DNA of 57,206 nucleotides from Alphaproteobacteria bacterium (GTDB lineage Bacteria > Pseudomonadota > Alphaproteobacteria > JACZXZ01): NCBI GenBank assembly GCA_035625915.1, contig DASPOR010000079.1, positions 1-57,206 on the forward strand, read 5' to 3'. Numbering within the stretch: the stretch's first letter is position 1; every line of letters begins with the position of its first letter. The position numbers and the translations under genes are program-made. The notes beneath the pieces were generated by a model. It was given only the letters and a program-made list of their open reading frames with translations, was not told where the DNA came from and did not search any database. This document shows, in pieces, positions 1 to 8,945 of this stretch.

Positions 1-363
1 GTGGCCGATCAACACGACCTCAAAACCGCCCTCGGCATAGCGTTGGCCCTCCTTATGGACCTTCGCGACGAGCGGACATGTCGCGTCGATGACTGGCAGC
101 TTGCGCGAACTCGCATCCTCCTCGACCTTTTGCGCAACGCCGTGGGCACTGAACACCGTGATCGCACCCGCCGGAACCTCATCGAGTTCCTCGACGAAAA
201 TGGCACCCTTTGCCTTCAGATCCTCGACGACACGCTTGTTGTGTACGATTTCGTGGCGGACATAGACCGGCGGACCGTAACGCTTGAGTGCGCGCTCCAC
301 GATTTCGATAGCACGCTCAACGCCTGCGCAGAATCCCCTTGGTTGGGCAAGCACGACTCGCAT
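1..363 (-). CDS. ispH: 4-hydroxy-3-methylbut-2-enyl diphosphate reductase, N-terminal part
   Basis: IspH is the last enzyme of the MEP isoprenoid pathway; it reduces HMBPP to IPP and DMAPP with a [4Fe-4S] cluster in the cytosol. Only the first 121 codons are present and the gene runs off the left edge. The reverse strand reads [20 protein letters not shown], with the first cluster cysteine in FCAGV (Cys12), then HEIVHNK, FSAHGV and DATCPLV with the second conserved cysteine, all in the family's order and spacing. The ATG at 363 has an AGAGGG ribosome-binding site just upstream. The MEP-pathway gene dxs lies about 34 kb away. Identity is clear; only the C-terminal half is unseen. Confidence 0.93.
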   Translation of the reverse strand, partial: MRVVLAQPRGFCAGVERAIEIVERALKRYGPPVYVRHEIVHNKRVVEDLKAKGAIFVEELDEVPAGAITVFSAHGVAQKVEEDASSRKLPVIDATCPLVAKVHKEGQRYAEGGFEVVLIGH

Positions 364-779
364 GAATACCCTCTTTTACTGATTTGCCCGCAGCCGAGGT
401 TGAACCCCATATCTGCGCTTACCGCAAACGTTCGCAATCGGCCCACTCTCAACCGATCCCGATTGGAGCCGCGTGATAACACGAAACCTAACGGGACGCC
501 AAACAAAAGCCCGGCATTTTCAGCACCCCATTACAATTCGGAGCGACGCAATCATTGATTTTCAAAGGCTTCTCTAATGATCTCCAAATTGAACGTCAAT
601 GTGCGGCCAGCCCATAAATTGTCGTCATCGGCAAGAAGTCAACCGCTTTGCGCCACTGATTTGACCGAAGGCCTTATCCTGACAACATTGTTATTTGTGC
701 TTCTTCGAGGCATTGCATAGCTTTGCCGATGCCAAAATGCTGGCTGGCGCGCCAAGGCGGAGTTCCATCGCCAAGGTCC
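364..779. other. Divergent intergenic region between ispH and the MFS exporter
   Basis: About 410 bases separate the ispH start (minus strand) from the exporter start (plus strand), so both promoters should lie here. I see no convincing -35/-10 pair, RNA gene or repeat. The plus-strand reading frame that covers part of it is the antisense shadow of ispH with a non-conserved tail. Confidence 0.5.
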
Positions 780-2372
780 ATGAATAGAATGACCGATCAT
801 GCGACGATATCTCGCAGCCTGCTCGAGGAGGACCCTGTCCCGATTGGTATATGGCTCGGATTTCTCGCCATGTGCGTCGGCATGTTCATGGCCATCCTCG
901 ATATCCAGATCGTGGCAAGTTCACTGCCTGACATCGGCGCCGCACTCCGAATCCCGCACGACCAATTAAGCTGGGTCCAGACAGCCTATCTCATCGCAGA
1001 AGTGATCGGGATCTCCCTTACCGGACGCCTCACGCGCCTCGTCTCGCTCGGCCGGTTGTTCGTTGCGGCAAATCTGGGCTTCACGCTCGCAAGTCTCGGC
1101 TGCGCTCTCAGCCACGGGTTCAGCGTTTTAATCGTCTTCCGCGTTATCCAGGGTTTCTGCGGCGGGATGGTGATTCCTATCGTATTCAACGCGGTCTTCG
1201 TCGTTTTTCCCGAACGCGCGCGCGTGTTGGCCACGACGGTCGCGGGCGTCTTTGCGATGCTTGCCCCCACGCTTGGACCTACAGTGGGCGGCTATATCAC
1301 CGAGACATACACTTGGCATTGGCTGTTCCTCGTCAACCTCGCCCCCGGCGTTCTTGTTGCGATTGTGGCCGGCTGGCACATCCGTGCCGGACGGCCCGAG
1401 TGGAAGCTTTGGAAGCACCTCGATTATCTTGGAGTGGCGCTTTGCGCCATATTTCTCGCGGGCCTCGAAATCCTCCTGAAGGAGGGACCAACGCGAAATT
1501 GGCATGACGCCGTCGTGACGGCGCTCGTCGCGATCTGCATCGTAAGCGGGGGCCTAGCAGTCGTCCGGTGTCTTCGTCATCGCGAGCCGGTCGTGGCTCT
1601 CGCAATCTTCGGCGATCGTATTTTTGCGGTCAACGCAGGCTATAGTTTTCTTCTCGGCGCCGGTCTCTATGGATCGGTCTATTTGCTCCCGATCTTTCTC
1701 GGCTTCGTTCGACAGCACTCGCCCCTCGAAATCGGCGAGATCATGTTCGTGACGGGGGCCGCACAGCTTGCCGTGGCGCCCGTGGCGGCTTTCGCCGAAA
1801 AACGCGTCGACGCACGGTTGCTGATCTTTATTGGCTACGGGCTATTTGCCGTCGGCCTTATCGCGAACGGCTTTGCGACATACGAGACGGATTTTCGTGG
1901 CCTATTCTGGCCTCAAATCCTACGTGGCCTCGGGGTCATGCTGTGCCTTCTGCCGACCACCACTATGGCGCTCGAGCGACGGACGGGCGAGGCGCTCTCC
2001 GACGCCAGCGCGCTATTCAACCTGATGCGCAATCTCGGCGGCGCCATCGGCATCGCATTCGTGGACACGATTCTGGAACAGCGCGCACCGGTCCACATCG
2101 CTCAACTTGTCAACCGCCTTGAGGCCGGCGACCCGGGTGCTGCGCGTCTTGTCGGCTTGCCGCTCGAGCGGTTCCACAACATGCCTCTCGGCCCAATCGA
2201 CCAGGCCACGAAGGACGTCGTCGCCCCGCTCGTCGAGCGAGCAGCACTCGTGCTTTCCTTCAATGAGGCATGGACAGCACTCGGCGTCGTCTTCGCCCTC
2301 TCCCTACTCGCCTTACCCCTCCTCCGACCGCAGGAAGGGGGCAGACCGGCCGTGTCGGCTCAACCGAGATAG
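780..2372 (+). CDS. DHA2-type MFS drug/solute exporter
   Basis: This 530-residue polytopic inner-membrane protein belongs to the major facilitator superfamily, drug:H+ antiporter-2 (14-helix, EmrB/QacA-like) group. The first helix carries LDIQIVASSLPDIGAAL, matching the LDxTIVNVALP signature, and is followed by QTAYLIAEVIGISLTGRLTR, the loop 2-3 motif. A GPTVGGYI motif in helix 5 is the antiporter motif. I chose the ATG at 780, since a TTG 57 bases upstream would add a poor N-terminus; an ATG at 789 is also possible. No EmrA-like membrane-fusion partner or regulator adjoins it, so the substrate is unknown. Its 3' end overlaps the convergent hpnA by 13 bases. Confidence 0.85.
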   Translation: MNRMTDHATISRSLLEEDPVPIGIWLGFLAMCVGMFMAILDIQIVASSLPDIGAALRIPHDQLSWVQTAYLIAEVIGISLTGRLTRLVSLGRLFVAANLGFTLASLGCALSHGFSVLIVFRVIQGFCGGMVIPIVFNAVFVVFPERARVLATTVAGVFAMLAPTLGPTVGGYITETYTWHWLFLVNLAPGVLVAIVAGWHIRAGRPEWKLWKHLDYLGVALCAIFLAGLEILLKEGPTRNWHDAVVTALVAICIVSGGLAVVRCLRHREPVVALAIFGDRIFAVNAGYSFLLGAGLYGSVYLLPIFLGFVRQHSPLEIGEIMFVTGAAQLAVAPVAAFAEKRVDARLLIFIGYGLFAVGLIANGFATYETDFRGLFWPQILRGLGVMLCLLPTTTMALERRTGEALSDASALFNLMRNLGGAIGIAFVDTILEQRAPVHIAQLVNRLEAGDPGAARLVGLPLERFHNMPLGPIDQATKDVVAPLVERAALVLSFNEAWTALGVVFALSLLALPLLRPQEGGRPAVSAQPR

Positions 2373-3355
2373 CCGTTTTCACGAAACCACGTGATGGCGT
2401 CCTCAAGTGCGGCCCTCGCCGGTCGCGCGCGGTAACCGAGCACACGGATCGCCTTGTCGCACTTGAAGTACATGAGTTTCTTGGCAAGCCGCACGCCGTC
2501 CACGGTCACCGCGGGTTCATTGGTGCTTCGAGCGAGGCGCGCAAATCCTTCGACGATATAAGCGATCGGCAGGACGAGGTTATGGGGCAGCCGGACCTTC
2601 GGCGGCTTTCGCCCAACGATGCCGGCGACGGTCTCGAGGATCTTGCGCAGCGATAGGTTCTCCCCACCCAGGATATAGCGATCCCCGACGACACCATGAG
2701 CATGAGCGAGCAGATGTCCCTCGGCCACGTCGTCAACATGGACGACGTTGAGCCCCGTCTCCACGTAGGCGGGCATCTTGCCGCGCGCGGCCTGAACGAT
2801 CATTCGCCCCGTTGGCGTCGGGCGCACGTCGCGCGGCCCGATCGGCGCCGACGGATTGACAATGACGACTGGCAGACCGGCATCACGGGCAAGTCGTGTT
2901 ACCTCCGTCTCCGCAAGATACTTTGAGCGTTTATAATGGCCGATCATGTCGCTCAGCCTCGACGGCGTTTCCTCGTCCGCGGGCGAGCCATTCGGCGTCA
3001 GGCCGAGAGTCGCGACGCTGCTCGTATAGACGACGCGCGAAACGTCCGCCCGGATGGCGGCGAGCATGAGGTTGCGCGTGCCATCCACGTTCGTGCGGTA
3101 GATGCTGCTCGGATTTGGAACCCAGAGGCGGTAATCGGCAGCCACATGGAAGAGTGCCTCGCAGCCCTTGACCGCCGCGATGAGGGAATTCTCGTCCGTC
3201 AAGTCGCCCTCAGCTATTTCGCACGGCACGCCTTCGAGATTGCGCCGCGCGTGCGCCGGTCGAACGAGGGCGCGAACCTCGAAACCCGATTCGACAAGCC
3301 GACGCGCCACCGCCGAGCCGATGAACCCGGAGGCACCGGTGACGAGCGCTCTCAT
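2360..3355 (-). CDS. hpnA: Hopanoid-associated sugar epimerase / NAD-dependent reductase HpnA
   Basis: This 331-residue extended short-chain dehydrogenase has the N-terminal Rossmann motif MRALVTGASGFIGSAVARRL, then DLTDENSL (nucleotide-binding loop), HVAADYRLW and the active-site YKRSKY (Tyr-x3-Lys). HpnA is named for its recurrent occurrence in hopanoid loci; its chemistry is not established, and it resembles dihydroflavonol reductases and NDP-sugar epimerases. The start at 3355 gives the usual family N-terminus; the reading frame is open a further nine codons upstream. It is the last gene of the minus-strand unit hpnN - nucleotidyltransferase - hpnA, 16 bases after the preceding stop. Family assignment is strong, substrate unknown. 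Confidence 0.88.
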   Translation of the reverse strand: MRALVTGASGFIGSAVARRLVESGFEVRALVRPAHARRNLEGVPCEIAEGDLTDENSLIAAVKGCEALFHVAADYRLWVPNPSSIYRTNVDGTRNLMLAAIRADVSRVVYTSSVATLGLTPNGSPADEETPSRLSDMIGHYKRSKYLAETEVTRLARDAGLPVVIVNPSAPIGPRDVRPTPTGRMIVQAARGKMPAYVETGLNVVHVDDVAEGHLLAHAHGVVGDRYILGGENLSLRKILETVAGIVGRKPPKVRLPHNLVLPIAYIVEGFARLARSTNEPAVTVDGVRLAKKLMYFKCDKAIRVLGYRARPARAALEDAITWFRENGYLG

Positions 3356-3371
3356 GGCAAGTCGAGAGACT

Positions 3372-4151
3372 TCATTCAGCACCGGCGTTCGCGCCGGATT
3401 GCTGCTTGGGAAGCGCTTCGAGCCTCGGAAAGATCTCGCGCTCGGCGCGCGCTACATCCTCGGGGAAATCGATCTCGATCCACGGTAAGCCGGCGACATC
3501 CTCGAAGCCGAAGTGCAGCTCACGTGGCCCCGACAGTAGATCGCCGAGAGCCGCCTCGAGCCACAACGAGGATCGGCCGTAATCGATATGGAGCCGCATC
3601 GCCTCGACCAGCCGTGCCGCCGCCTGGGGTGTGAGACGGACGAACCCCACCCACTCGCCAGCACATTCTTGAGACGTGGGCAGCCGCCGATCGAGTGTGA
3701 CGATCGACCCATTGTCAACCCCGATTTTGACCGATTCATCGTCCTTTCCCGAAGTGCTGTCGAGCAAGAAACAATTGCCGTGCCGGCTTCCAAGAAGTGG
3801 TGCGAGAAGCCGGTGATCGTAAAGCACATCCGCATCCATGATGACGACGTCCTGCCCGCTCAACAGATGGGAGCGCAGCGCCCAAAGGCTGAGGATGCTG
3901 CCCGCACGAAAATGCGGATTGAATGTCGTTCCGACAAAGCCGTCGGTGTCGAGTCGGTGAAGCTCGGCCCCAATCGATTCGGCGCGATAGCCGGTCGCGA
4001 TCTCGACCCGGTCGACGCCGAAGTGGCGAAGTATGGCGATATGGCGCCCAAGAAGCGACTCGTCGCCGAAGCGCAGGAGCGCCTTGGGGGGACGGGTCCC
4101 ACCCTTGCCAAGCCGCTCGCCGATCCCTGCCGCCAACATGAGCGCGAGCAT
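3372..4151 (-). CDS. NTP transferase (sugar/phosphocholine nucleotidyltransferase-like)
   Basis: This 259-residue protein begins MLALMLAAGIGERLGKGG and continues to PPKALLRFG, the nucleotide-binding LAAGxGxR...PK signature of MobA/RfbA-type nucleotidyltransferases; MDADVLYD gives the metal-binding Asp-x-Asp. The layout resembles phosphocholine cytidylyltransferase (LicC-like) and glucose-1-phosphate transferases. It should activate a phosphorylated sugar or alcohol as an NDP derivative in the cytosol. It starts six bases after the hpnN stop and ends 16 bases before hpnA, so it is almost certainly co-transcribed with both. That context suggests a role in hopanoid or envelope-lipid head groups, which is inference. 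Substrate cannot be read from the sequence. Confidence 0.78.
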   Translation of the reverse strand: MLALMLAAGIGERLGKGGTRPPKALLRFGDESLLGRHIAILRHFGVDRVEIATGYRAESIGAELHRLDTDGFVGTTFNPHFRAGSILSLWALRSHLLSGQDVVIMDADVLYDHRLLAPLLGSRHGNCFLLDSTSGKDDESVKIGVDNGSIVTLDRRLPTSQECAGEWVGFVRLTPQAAARLVEAMRLHIDYGRSSLWLEAALGDLLSGPRELHFGFEDVAGLPWIEIDFPEDVARAEREIFPRLEALPKQQSGANAGAE

Positions 4152-4157
4152 GAGCGC

Positions 4158-6875
4158 CTAGCGCCTGTCGCGTCGGTTACGGGCCTGTTCGCGCCAAGTG
4201 AGCAAGCACGGAAGGACGAGCAGCGTGCAAACGAGTGCAAGGGTTAGGCAAATGCCGAGCAGATATCCCATGCTCGCCGTACCGCGATGGCTCGACACCA
4301 TCAGGCTGGAGAACGAGACCATGGTCGTGAGTGCGGAAAACAGCACGGCGCGCGGCGTGGATGTGCGCAGGAGATCGACCACACTCCGTGTCTCGCGATG
4401 TCGCAGAACGAGATAGATGCTAAACGCCACGCCGAGGCTGAAAAGAAGCGGAAGGGCAATGATGTTCGCGAAGTTGAATTTCAGTCCGGTAACGACGACG
4501 ATGGCCACGGTGAGGGCCGCCGCAAGCGCGAGCGGCAAGAGGACAAGAATAGAGTCCCAAACGTTGCGCAGGACGACAATCAGTAACAGCGTTATGGCCA
4601 CGAAGGCGATGACGCCCGCGGTCTCGAACGCGCCGATTACGAGCTTTCCACCCTCGAGTAGGAGCACGGGTGTGTCGGTCGCATCCGGCGTGATGTCGCG
4701 AACGGCACCCACGAAGCGGCGAAGGGCCGTTTCATCCGTGAGCATGTCGGCGGGAAAAACCTCGACGCGAGCGCGGCCGTCCGGGGTCACGTAGCGCGCT
4801 TTGATCTCAGGCGGAATTGTGTTGAGTGTCACCGGCCCCGCCTTCATCAAATCGACGAGGCCATCCAAACGGCCCGGCAGGTTTGCAACGATGGCCTCTT
4901 CAAGGCCCGCATATGCGCTGGCATCGCGTCCCGGTCCTCGGTCGAATTGCGCAAGCAGCGTTGCAAGCCTTCCTGCAGGTGCCGCGAGAGCGCCCGCCTT
5001 CGGCGAAGCCGCCATATCGCGCAGCTTTGCGATCAATTCGACCGTGGCTTGGCGACGTTCTTCGTTGGACGGAGGGGGCTTCGGATCCCCGCCATCAATC
5101 ACCGGCGTGAGGAAGGTCGCCATCTGGTCGATCAAGGCGAGCTTGGTTTGCTGGTCCTGCGGCACAAAGGACGAAAGCGTTATGGTGCTGTCGACCTCGA
5201 GCAAACCATCGAGGCGCTTCGCAAGCGCATCCGCGGCGGCGAGGTTCGCTGTGACGACGTTGATTTCGTATGGTGAAGTGCTCGAGTCCCTGGTCAGGTC
5301 CAAATAGGCCTGAACCGACTCCGTCTTAGGATCCTTCAGATTGATGGGATCGAAATCGAAGCGCGCGTGCGGCATCGCCAAAAGCGAAATGAGGCCGAGT
5401 GCCAAGGCGCCGAGGCAAATTGCCCGCGCGTGGCGATCGAGGTAGTTCATGACGGCGGGCTCGGCGCGTTCCTCGGGTGCACGTGGCCGTGGCCGAAGCG
5501 GCATCACGGTAAGAAGTGCCGGGAGCAGCGTGAGGGTGGCGGCGAAGCCTATGAACATGCCCCCGCCCGCAATGATGCCAAGCTGCGAGAGGCCGGTATA
5601 TTTCGTGGGCACAAATGCGAAGAAGCCGATGGCAGCGCAAAGGGCTGCGAGGCCGACCGCCACACCGGTTCCCGCCGCGGCATGCTCGAGTGCCTCGCGG
5701 ATGCCGTTGTCCTGATCGATTCCTTCCTTGTAGCGCAGGCCGAACTGGATACTGAAATCGACGGCGAGGCCGATAAACAACACCGCAAACGCCACCGAAA
5801 TCAGATTGAGATAGCCAATGGCGAGGGCCGCGAATGTTGCCGTCCAAATCAAGCTGAAGAGGAGCGTGGTGATGGTCGCGAAGACCAGTTTTGGAGAGCG
5901 GAGCCCCAGAAAGACAAGCACGGTGACGAGCGCAAGCGAGACGAGGCTTGCGAGGCCCACCCCGTCCTGCACGCTTTTTAGCTCATCTTCGTCCATGGCC
6001 GGCCCGCCGGTCAGCCGAACACTGACGCCGTGCTTGGGGTCGAGACCGAGTTCCTTTGCCGCCGCACGGACCGCTTTGATGGCGTGTTCAGCCGGCGACA
6101 GCGAATCGTAGGATATCCTCGGCTTTACCAGGACAATCTGCCGGCGGTCGGACGGCCGGTCGGGCAAGCCGGTCATGAGATCGCGCCAGCTCAGTCGCTG
6201 GGGCTTGCCTGCAAGGCGCGCCTCAACCGTGTCGCCAATCATCGTCAGCGGCCGTGTGAGCAGACCGGGGTCGACCTCCCCTTTCGTCACCGCCTCCGAC
6301 GCATCGCCAAGCACGCCAAAGAGGCCGCGGAGGCTGCGATCCTCGACGAGCGCCCCAAGGAGCGGTTGCGCTTGGGCAAGTCGGTCGGAAAGATCCTGAA
6401 GCTCCTTTTTCTCAAGGAAGAGGAGGCCTTCCCGGCGGAAGAACGGATCGCCTTCGGGAGTGAAAATCTCTTCGAAGGTTCGCTCGTCCTCGTTCAGCTT
6501 CCTGACGAGCGCGTTCGCGGCATCCTCGGCTCGGTCGGGACTATCGGCTTCGATGACGACGGCGATATTGTCCACGAGCTGCGGAAACGCGGCCTCGAAG
6601 GCCCTCAGATTCTTGCGGTAGGTCAAATCGGTCGAGAGTAGCGCGCCGCTATCGGTATTCATGCCGAGATGGCCGGCGGTGTAATACCCGCCCGCGACGG
6701 TCAACAGTATCGAACCTGCGACAACCGCCTTGGCCCACCGGCGCGCACGCTCGACCCACCAAACGAGCGCTTGGGCCAAGGGCGAGCGAGATTGTATTGG
6801 CACCGGCTCAGGGGGCCTTTCCTCGGCCCTCGGCGTAATTTTCGGGGCCCTGGCATGTAATTGCGACAAGCTCAT
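4158..6875 (-). CDS. hpnN: Hopanoid-associated RND/MMPL transporter HpnN
   Basis: HpnN is an inner-membrane RND (MMPL-type) transporter needed for moving hopanoids to the outer membrane in the alphaproteobacteria where it was studied. The 905-residue protein has an N-terminal helix (about 45-70), a periplasmic domain, a block of helices containing VLFIGLAVDFSIQFGLRYKE, a second periplasmic domain and a C-terminal block with LFSLGVAFSIYLVLRH. These duplicated GxxxD/S-type helix-4 motifs are typical of MMPL proteins. I chose the ATG at 6875 (MSLSQLHAR); the frame stays open 98 codons further but that stretch is low-complexity upstream DNA. First gene of the hpnN - nucleotidyltransferase - hpnA unit, divergent from the copD-like gene. 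Confidence 0.9.
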   Translation of the reverse strand: MSLSQLHARAPKITPRAEERPPEPVPIQSRSPLAQALVWWVERARRWAKAVVAGSILLTVAGGYYTAGHLGMNTDSGALLSTDLTYRKNLRAFEAAFPQLVDNIAVVIEADSPDRAEDAANALVRKLNEDERTFEEIFTPEGDPFFRREGLLFLEKKELQDLSDRLAQAQPLLGALVEDRSLRGLFGVLGDASEAVTKGEVDPGLLTRPLTMIGDTVEARLAGKPQRLSWRDLMTGLPDRPSDRRQIVLVKPRISYDSLSPAEHAIKAVRAAAKELGLDPKHGVSVRLTGGPAMDEDELKSVQDGVGLASLVSLALVTVLVFLGLRSPKLVFATITTLLFSLIWTATFAALAIGYLNLISVAFAVLFIGLAVDFSIQFGLRYKEGIDQDNGIREALEHAAAGTGVAVGLAALCAAIGFFAFVPTKYTGLSQLGIIAGGGMFIGFAATLTLLPALLTVMPLRPRPRAPEERAEPAVMNYLDRHARAICLGALALGLISLLAMPHARFDFDPINLKDPKTESVQAYLDLTRDSSTSPYEINVVTANLAAADALAKRLDGLLEVDSTITLSSFVPQDQQTKLALIDQMATFLTPVIDGGDPKPPPSNEERRQATVELIAKLRDMAASPKAGALAAPAGRLATLLAQFDRGPGRDASAYAGLEEAIVANLPGRLDGLVDLMKAGPVTLNTIPPEIKARYVTPDGRARVEVFPADMLTDETALRRFVGAVRDITPDATDTPVLLLEGGKLVIGAFETAGVIAFVAITLLLIVVLRNVWDSILVLLPLALAAALTVAIVVVTGLKFNFANIIALPLLFSLGVAFSIYLVLRHRETRSVVDLLRTSTPRAVLFSALTTMVSFSSLMVSSHRGTASMGYLLGICLTLALVCTLLVLPCLLTWREQARNRRDRR

Positions 6876-6947
6876 TCGCCGCTGGACTTGGCTGATTGGT
6901 GGGCTGGAGGCGATATATTTCCGGCACTTCCCCCGCCGTGGCATGGT

Positions 6948-6976
6948 CATATAGAGAGGCATCGTAGCCGGGACAA
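6948..6976 (-). promoter_or_regulatory. Candidate sigma-70 promoter of hpnN
   Basis: On the minus strand a -35 TTGTCC (6976-6971) and a -10 TATATG (6953-6948) are separated by exactly 17 bases, placing a start about 65 bases upstream of the hpnN ATG. Each hexamer matches four of six consensus positions. The opposite direction has a perfect TTGACA at 7051-7056 for the copD-like gene but no good -10 at the right spacing. Visual call only. Confidence 0.4.
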
Positions 6977-6983
6977 GTGCAAT

Positions 6984-7003
6984 ATTGCCGTAATAACGGC
7001 AAT
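6984..7003. promoter_or_regulatory. 20-bp dyad (ATTGCCG-N6-CGGCAAT), candidate operator
   Basis: Two perfect 7-base inverted arms, ATTGCCG and CGGCAAT, flank the spacer TAATAA inside the divergent hpnN/copD-like region. The dyad ends seven bases upstream of the candidate hpnN -35 box and about 50 bases upstream of the TTGACA facing the copD-like gene. The size and spacing fit a dimeric regulator site. No regulator gene adjoins it. Confidence 0.35.
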
Positions 7004-7187
7004 GCCGCGGCGAAAAAGCACGATATGTTCCAAACTTTGGACGACCGCGCTTGACAGGGAGCGCAACGATAGGGCACGTGAGCGCTGGGGCCGAAAACCA
7101 AAGGGACAAATGAAGAACATACGTTGCCGTGCCTGCCCGATCGGGTGTATCGGCAAGCTCGGTTAGCACAGCCCCTTTTAGAATGTC

Positions 7188-8813
7188 ATGGCGGCAATCG
7201 CAGATTTTCTTTCCGACATCGTCGATGGGCTGAGCTGGGCGGCGTTCGCCCTTGCCCTTGGCGGCCTGGCATGGACCGTAATCGTCTTACGCGTCCAGGA
7301 CTCCGATTCGCCGTTTTCGGGCGCCCCCGTTCATCGTGCAATCGATTTGATCGGCAAGGGCGCCTTGGTCCTGGCAATCGCACAGGTCTTAGAGCTTGCG
7401 GCGGACGCTTACATCCTTGACGCGACGATGGGTCGTTCGCCCTTTCCAGCCCTTTATGGTGCGGCCTTTTTTAGGGCAGGCAGTGCACGCGCCCTCCTAG
7501 CATTCGCTATGGCCGCCGCCGCGGCCTGGCTCGGCGCAGCACCTCACGACAAACGCAGATGGTGGAGCGTCAGTGCCTTCGGTCTTGCCATCGTGGTGGC
7601 GGGTGCGTGGCACAGTCATGGCCAAAGCCGTATTCACGACCGCGAATTGCTCATGGCGCTCACCACACTCCATTCCCTCGCCGGTGCTATTTGGGTGGGA
7701 GGCGTTCTCCACCTGCTCGGCTTACGAAGTCTCGCCAAGCGTGACGATCGGATTAGGCCCCTATGGCCTGTGGCGATCAGGCGCTTTTCGCTGTTGGGCA
7801 TGGGTGCGGTCGGCACGGCGATCGCCACCGCGATTGTCCTCGCACTCTACTATGTGCGTTCTTTCGCCGGATTATTTGGCACCGGCTATGGTTCGATGGT
7901 CCTCGTGAAAATAGCTCTGTTTCTGACCGCACTCTGCTTCGCCGGGCTCAACTACCGCGCCGGCCGGCAGAGCGGCACTGGCCGGGACGGCGACGCAGTG
8001 TGGCGTGTGGTTCCGTTCTATGTCGAGGCGGAAACTTTCGTGCTTATTGCGCTGCTCATGGCGGCGGCGGCGCTGGCGCATCAGCCGCCAGCGCTCGATC
8101 TTACAAATACAGATGCCAGCATCGCCGAAGTTTTGCATGTATTCGTGCCCAAGGCGCCGCGAATCACCTCGCCCACGCATGCCGAAATGCCGACCGATCC
8201 GAACAATTTGCTTGGTCTCTCGAGGCAGGATCGCAATCTCGAGTCCGCATGGTCCGAATACAATCACAATGTGACGGGATTGGTGCTTGTCACGATGGCG
8301 GTGATCGCGTTTCTCTCGCGCTTGAAAGGTTTCGGTTGGGCGCGGCACTGGCCGCTTGGGTTCGTGCTGCTGGCGATCTTCCTGTTCATCCGAAGCGACC
8401 CCGAGACCTGGCCCCTCGGCGATGTGCCGTTCTTGAAAAGTCTGGCGGACGCCGAGGTGTTCCAGCACCGGGTCGCCATTCTGCTCGCTGCGGTCCTTGG
8501 CCTCATCGAGTGGCGTGCCCGCACCACGCGCCGAAAGGACGCGTGGCAGGCTTATGTTTTTCCCGTGCTCAGCGCATTCGGCGGTCTGCTGCTCCTGACC
8601 CACTCGCACGGTGCATTTGAAATCAAGCCGCAGTACTTGATACAAGTATCGCACACGGTCATGGGCCTGTTCGCCATGTTTCTCGCGATCGGACGCTGGC
8701 TGGAGTTGAAACTCGAGCCGCCGGCGTCCCGCTGGGCGGGGCTCGGGGCGACCGCGTCATTGCTCCTGATCGGATTCATACTTACCTTCTATCAGGAGCT
8801 GGGTACTGTCTGA
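7188..8813 (+). CDS. CopD-like polytopic membrane protein
   Basis: This 541-residue membrane protein has an N-terminal half that matches the copper resistance protein D domain: successive helices with the family-like HSLAGAIWVGGVLHLLGL segment and a conserved histidine in helix context. After a roughly 60-residue non-membrane stretch (about 305-365) the C-terminal half adds five or so more helices, with histidines in EVFQHR, LTHSHGAF and VSHTVMG. CopD proteins are linked to copper passage across the inner membrane; the role of the second half is unknown. No CopC, multicopper oxidase or copper ATPase is nearby; the neighbours are hpnN and hpnM. Copper transport is therefore a family-level guess. 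Confidence 0.68.
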   Translation: MAAIADFLSDIVDGLSWAAFALALGGLAWTVIVLRVQDSDSPFSGAPVHRAIDLIGKGALVLAIAQVLELAADAYILDATMGRSPFPALYGAAFFRAGSARALLAFAMAAAAAWLGAAPHDKRRWWSVSAFGLAIVVAGAWHSHGQSRIHDRELLMALTTLHSLAGAIWVGGVLHLLGLRSLAKRDDRIRPLWPVAIRRFSLLGMGAVGTAIATAIVLALYYVRSFAGLFGTGYGSMVLVKIALFLTALCFAGLNYRAGRQSGTGRDGDAVWRVVPFYVEAETFVLIALLMAAAALAHQPPALDLTNTDASIAEVLHVFVPKAPRITSPTHAEMPTDPNNLLGLSRQDRNLESAWSEYNHNVTGLVLVTMAVIAFLSRLKGFGWARHWPLGFVLLAIFLFIRSDPETWPLGDVPFLKSLADAEVFQHRVAILLAAVLGLIEWRARTTRRKDAWQAYVFPVLSAFGGLLLLTHSHGAFEIKPQYLIQVSHTVMGLFAMFLAIGRWLELKLEPPASRWAGLGATASLLLIGFILTFYQELGTV

Positions 8814-8889
8814 CGCGGCGGCGTTCGGCACGGGTGAAATTGCGCGACCTATGGTAGAAGGTTGACGGCCCCGATTCGGGGAGACACGC

Positions 8890-8923
8890 TATAATTCGAA
8901 AAATAGAAGGCCCTTTTGGGCCT
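8890..8923 (+). promoter_or_regulatory. TATAAT box plus leader hairpin upstream of hpnM
   Basis: A perfect TATAAT (8890-8895) lies 50 bases before the hpnM ATG. It is followed at 8908-8923 by a perfect hairpin, AGGCCC-TTTT-GGGCCT, which would sit near the 5' end of the message. The nearest -35-like TTGACG (8862-8867) is 22 bases away, too far for a standard promoter, so the -35 is unclear. The hairpin has no following T run and is not a terminator. Confidence 0.3.
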
Positions 8924-8945
8924 GAACCAAGATCAACAAGTTGGC

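Noticed and set aside
1-558. Plus-strand open frame of 185 codons at the left edge
   Set aside because: It is antisense to ispH; the minus strand gives a clear IspH N-terminus with both cluster cysteines, while this frame has no recognisable family.
6876-7169. 98-codon N-terminal extension of hpnN
   Set aside because: The extension is not RND-like and includes the likely promoter and dyad; MSLSQLHAR at 6875 gives the usual length.
8862-8895. TTGACG and TATAAT as a paired promoter for hpnM
   Set aside because: The spacer is 22 bases, well outside the usual 16-18, so only the TATAAT is noted.
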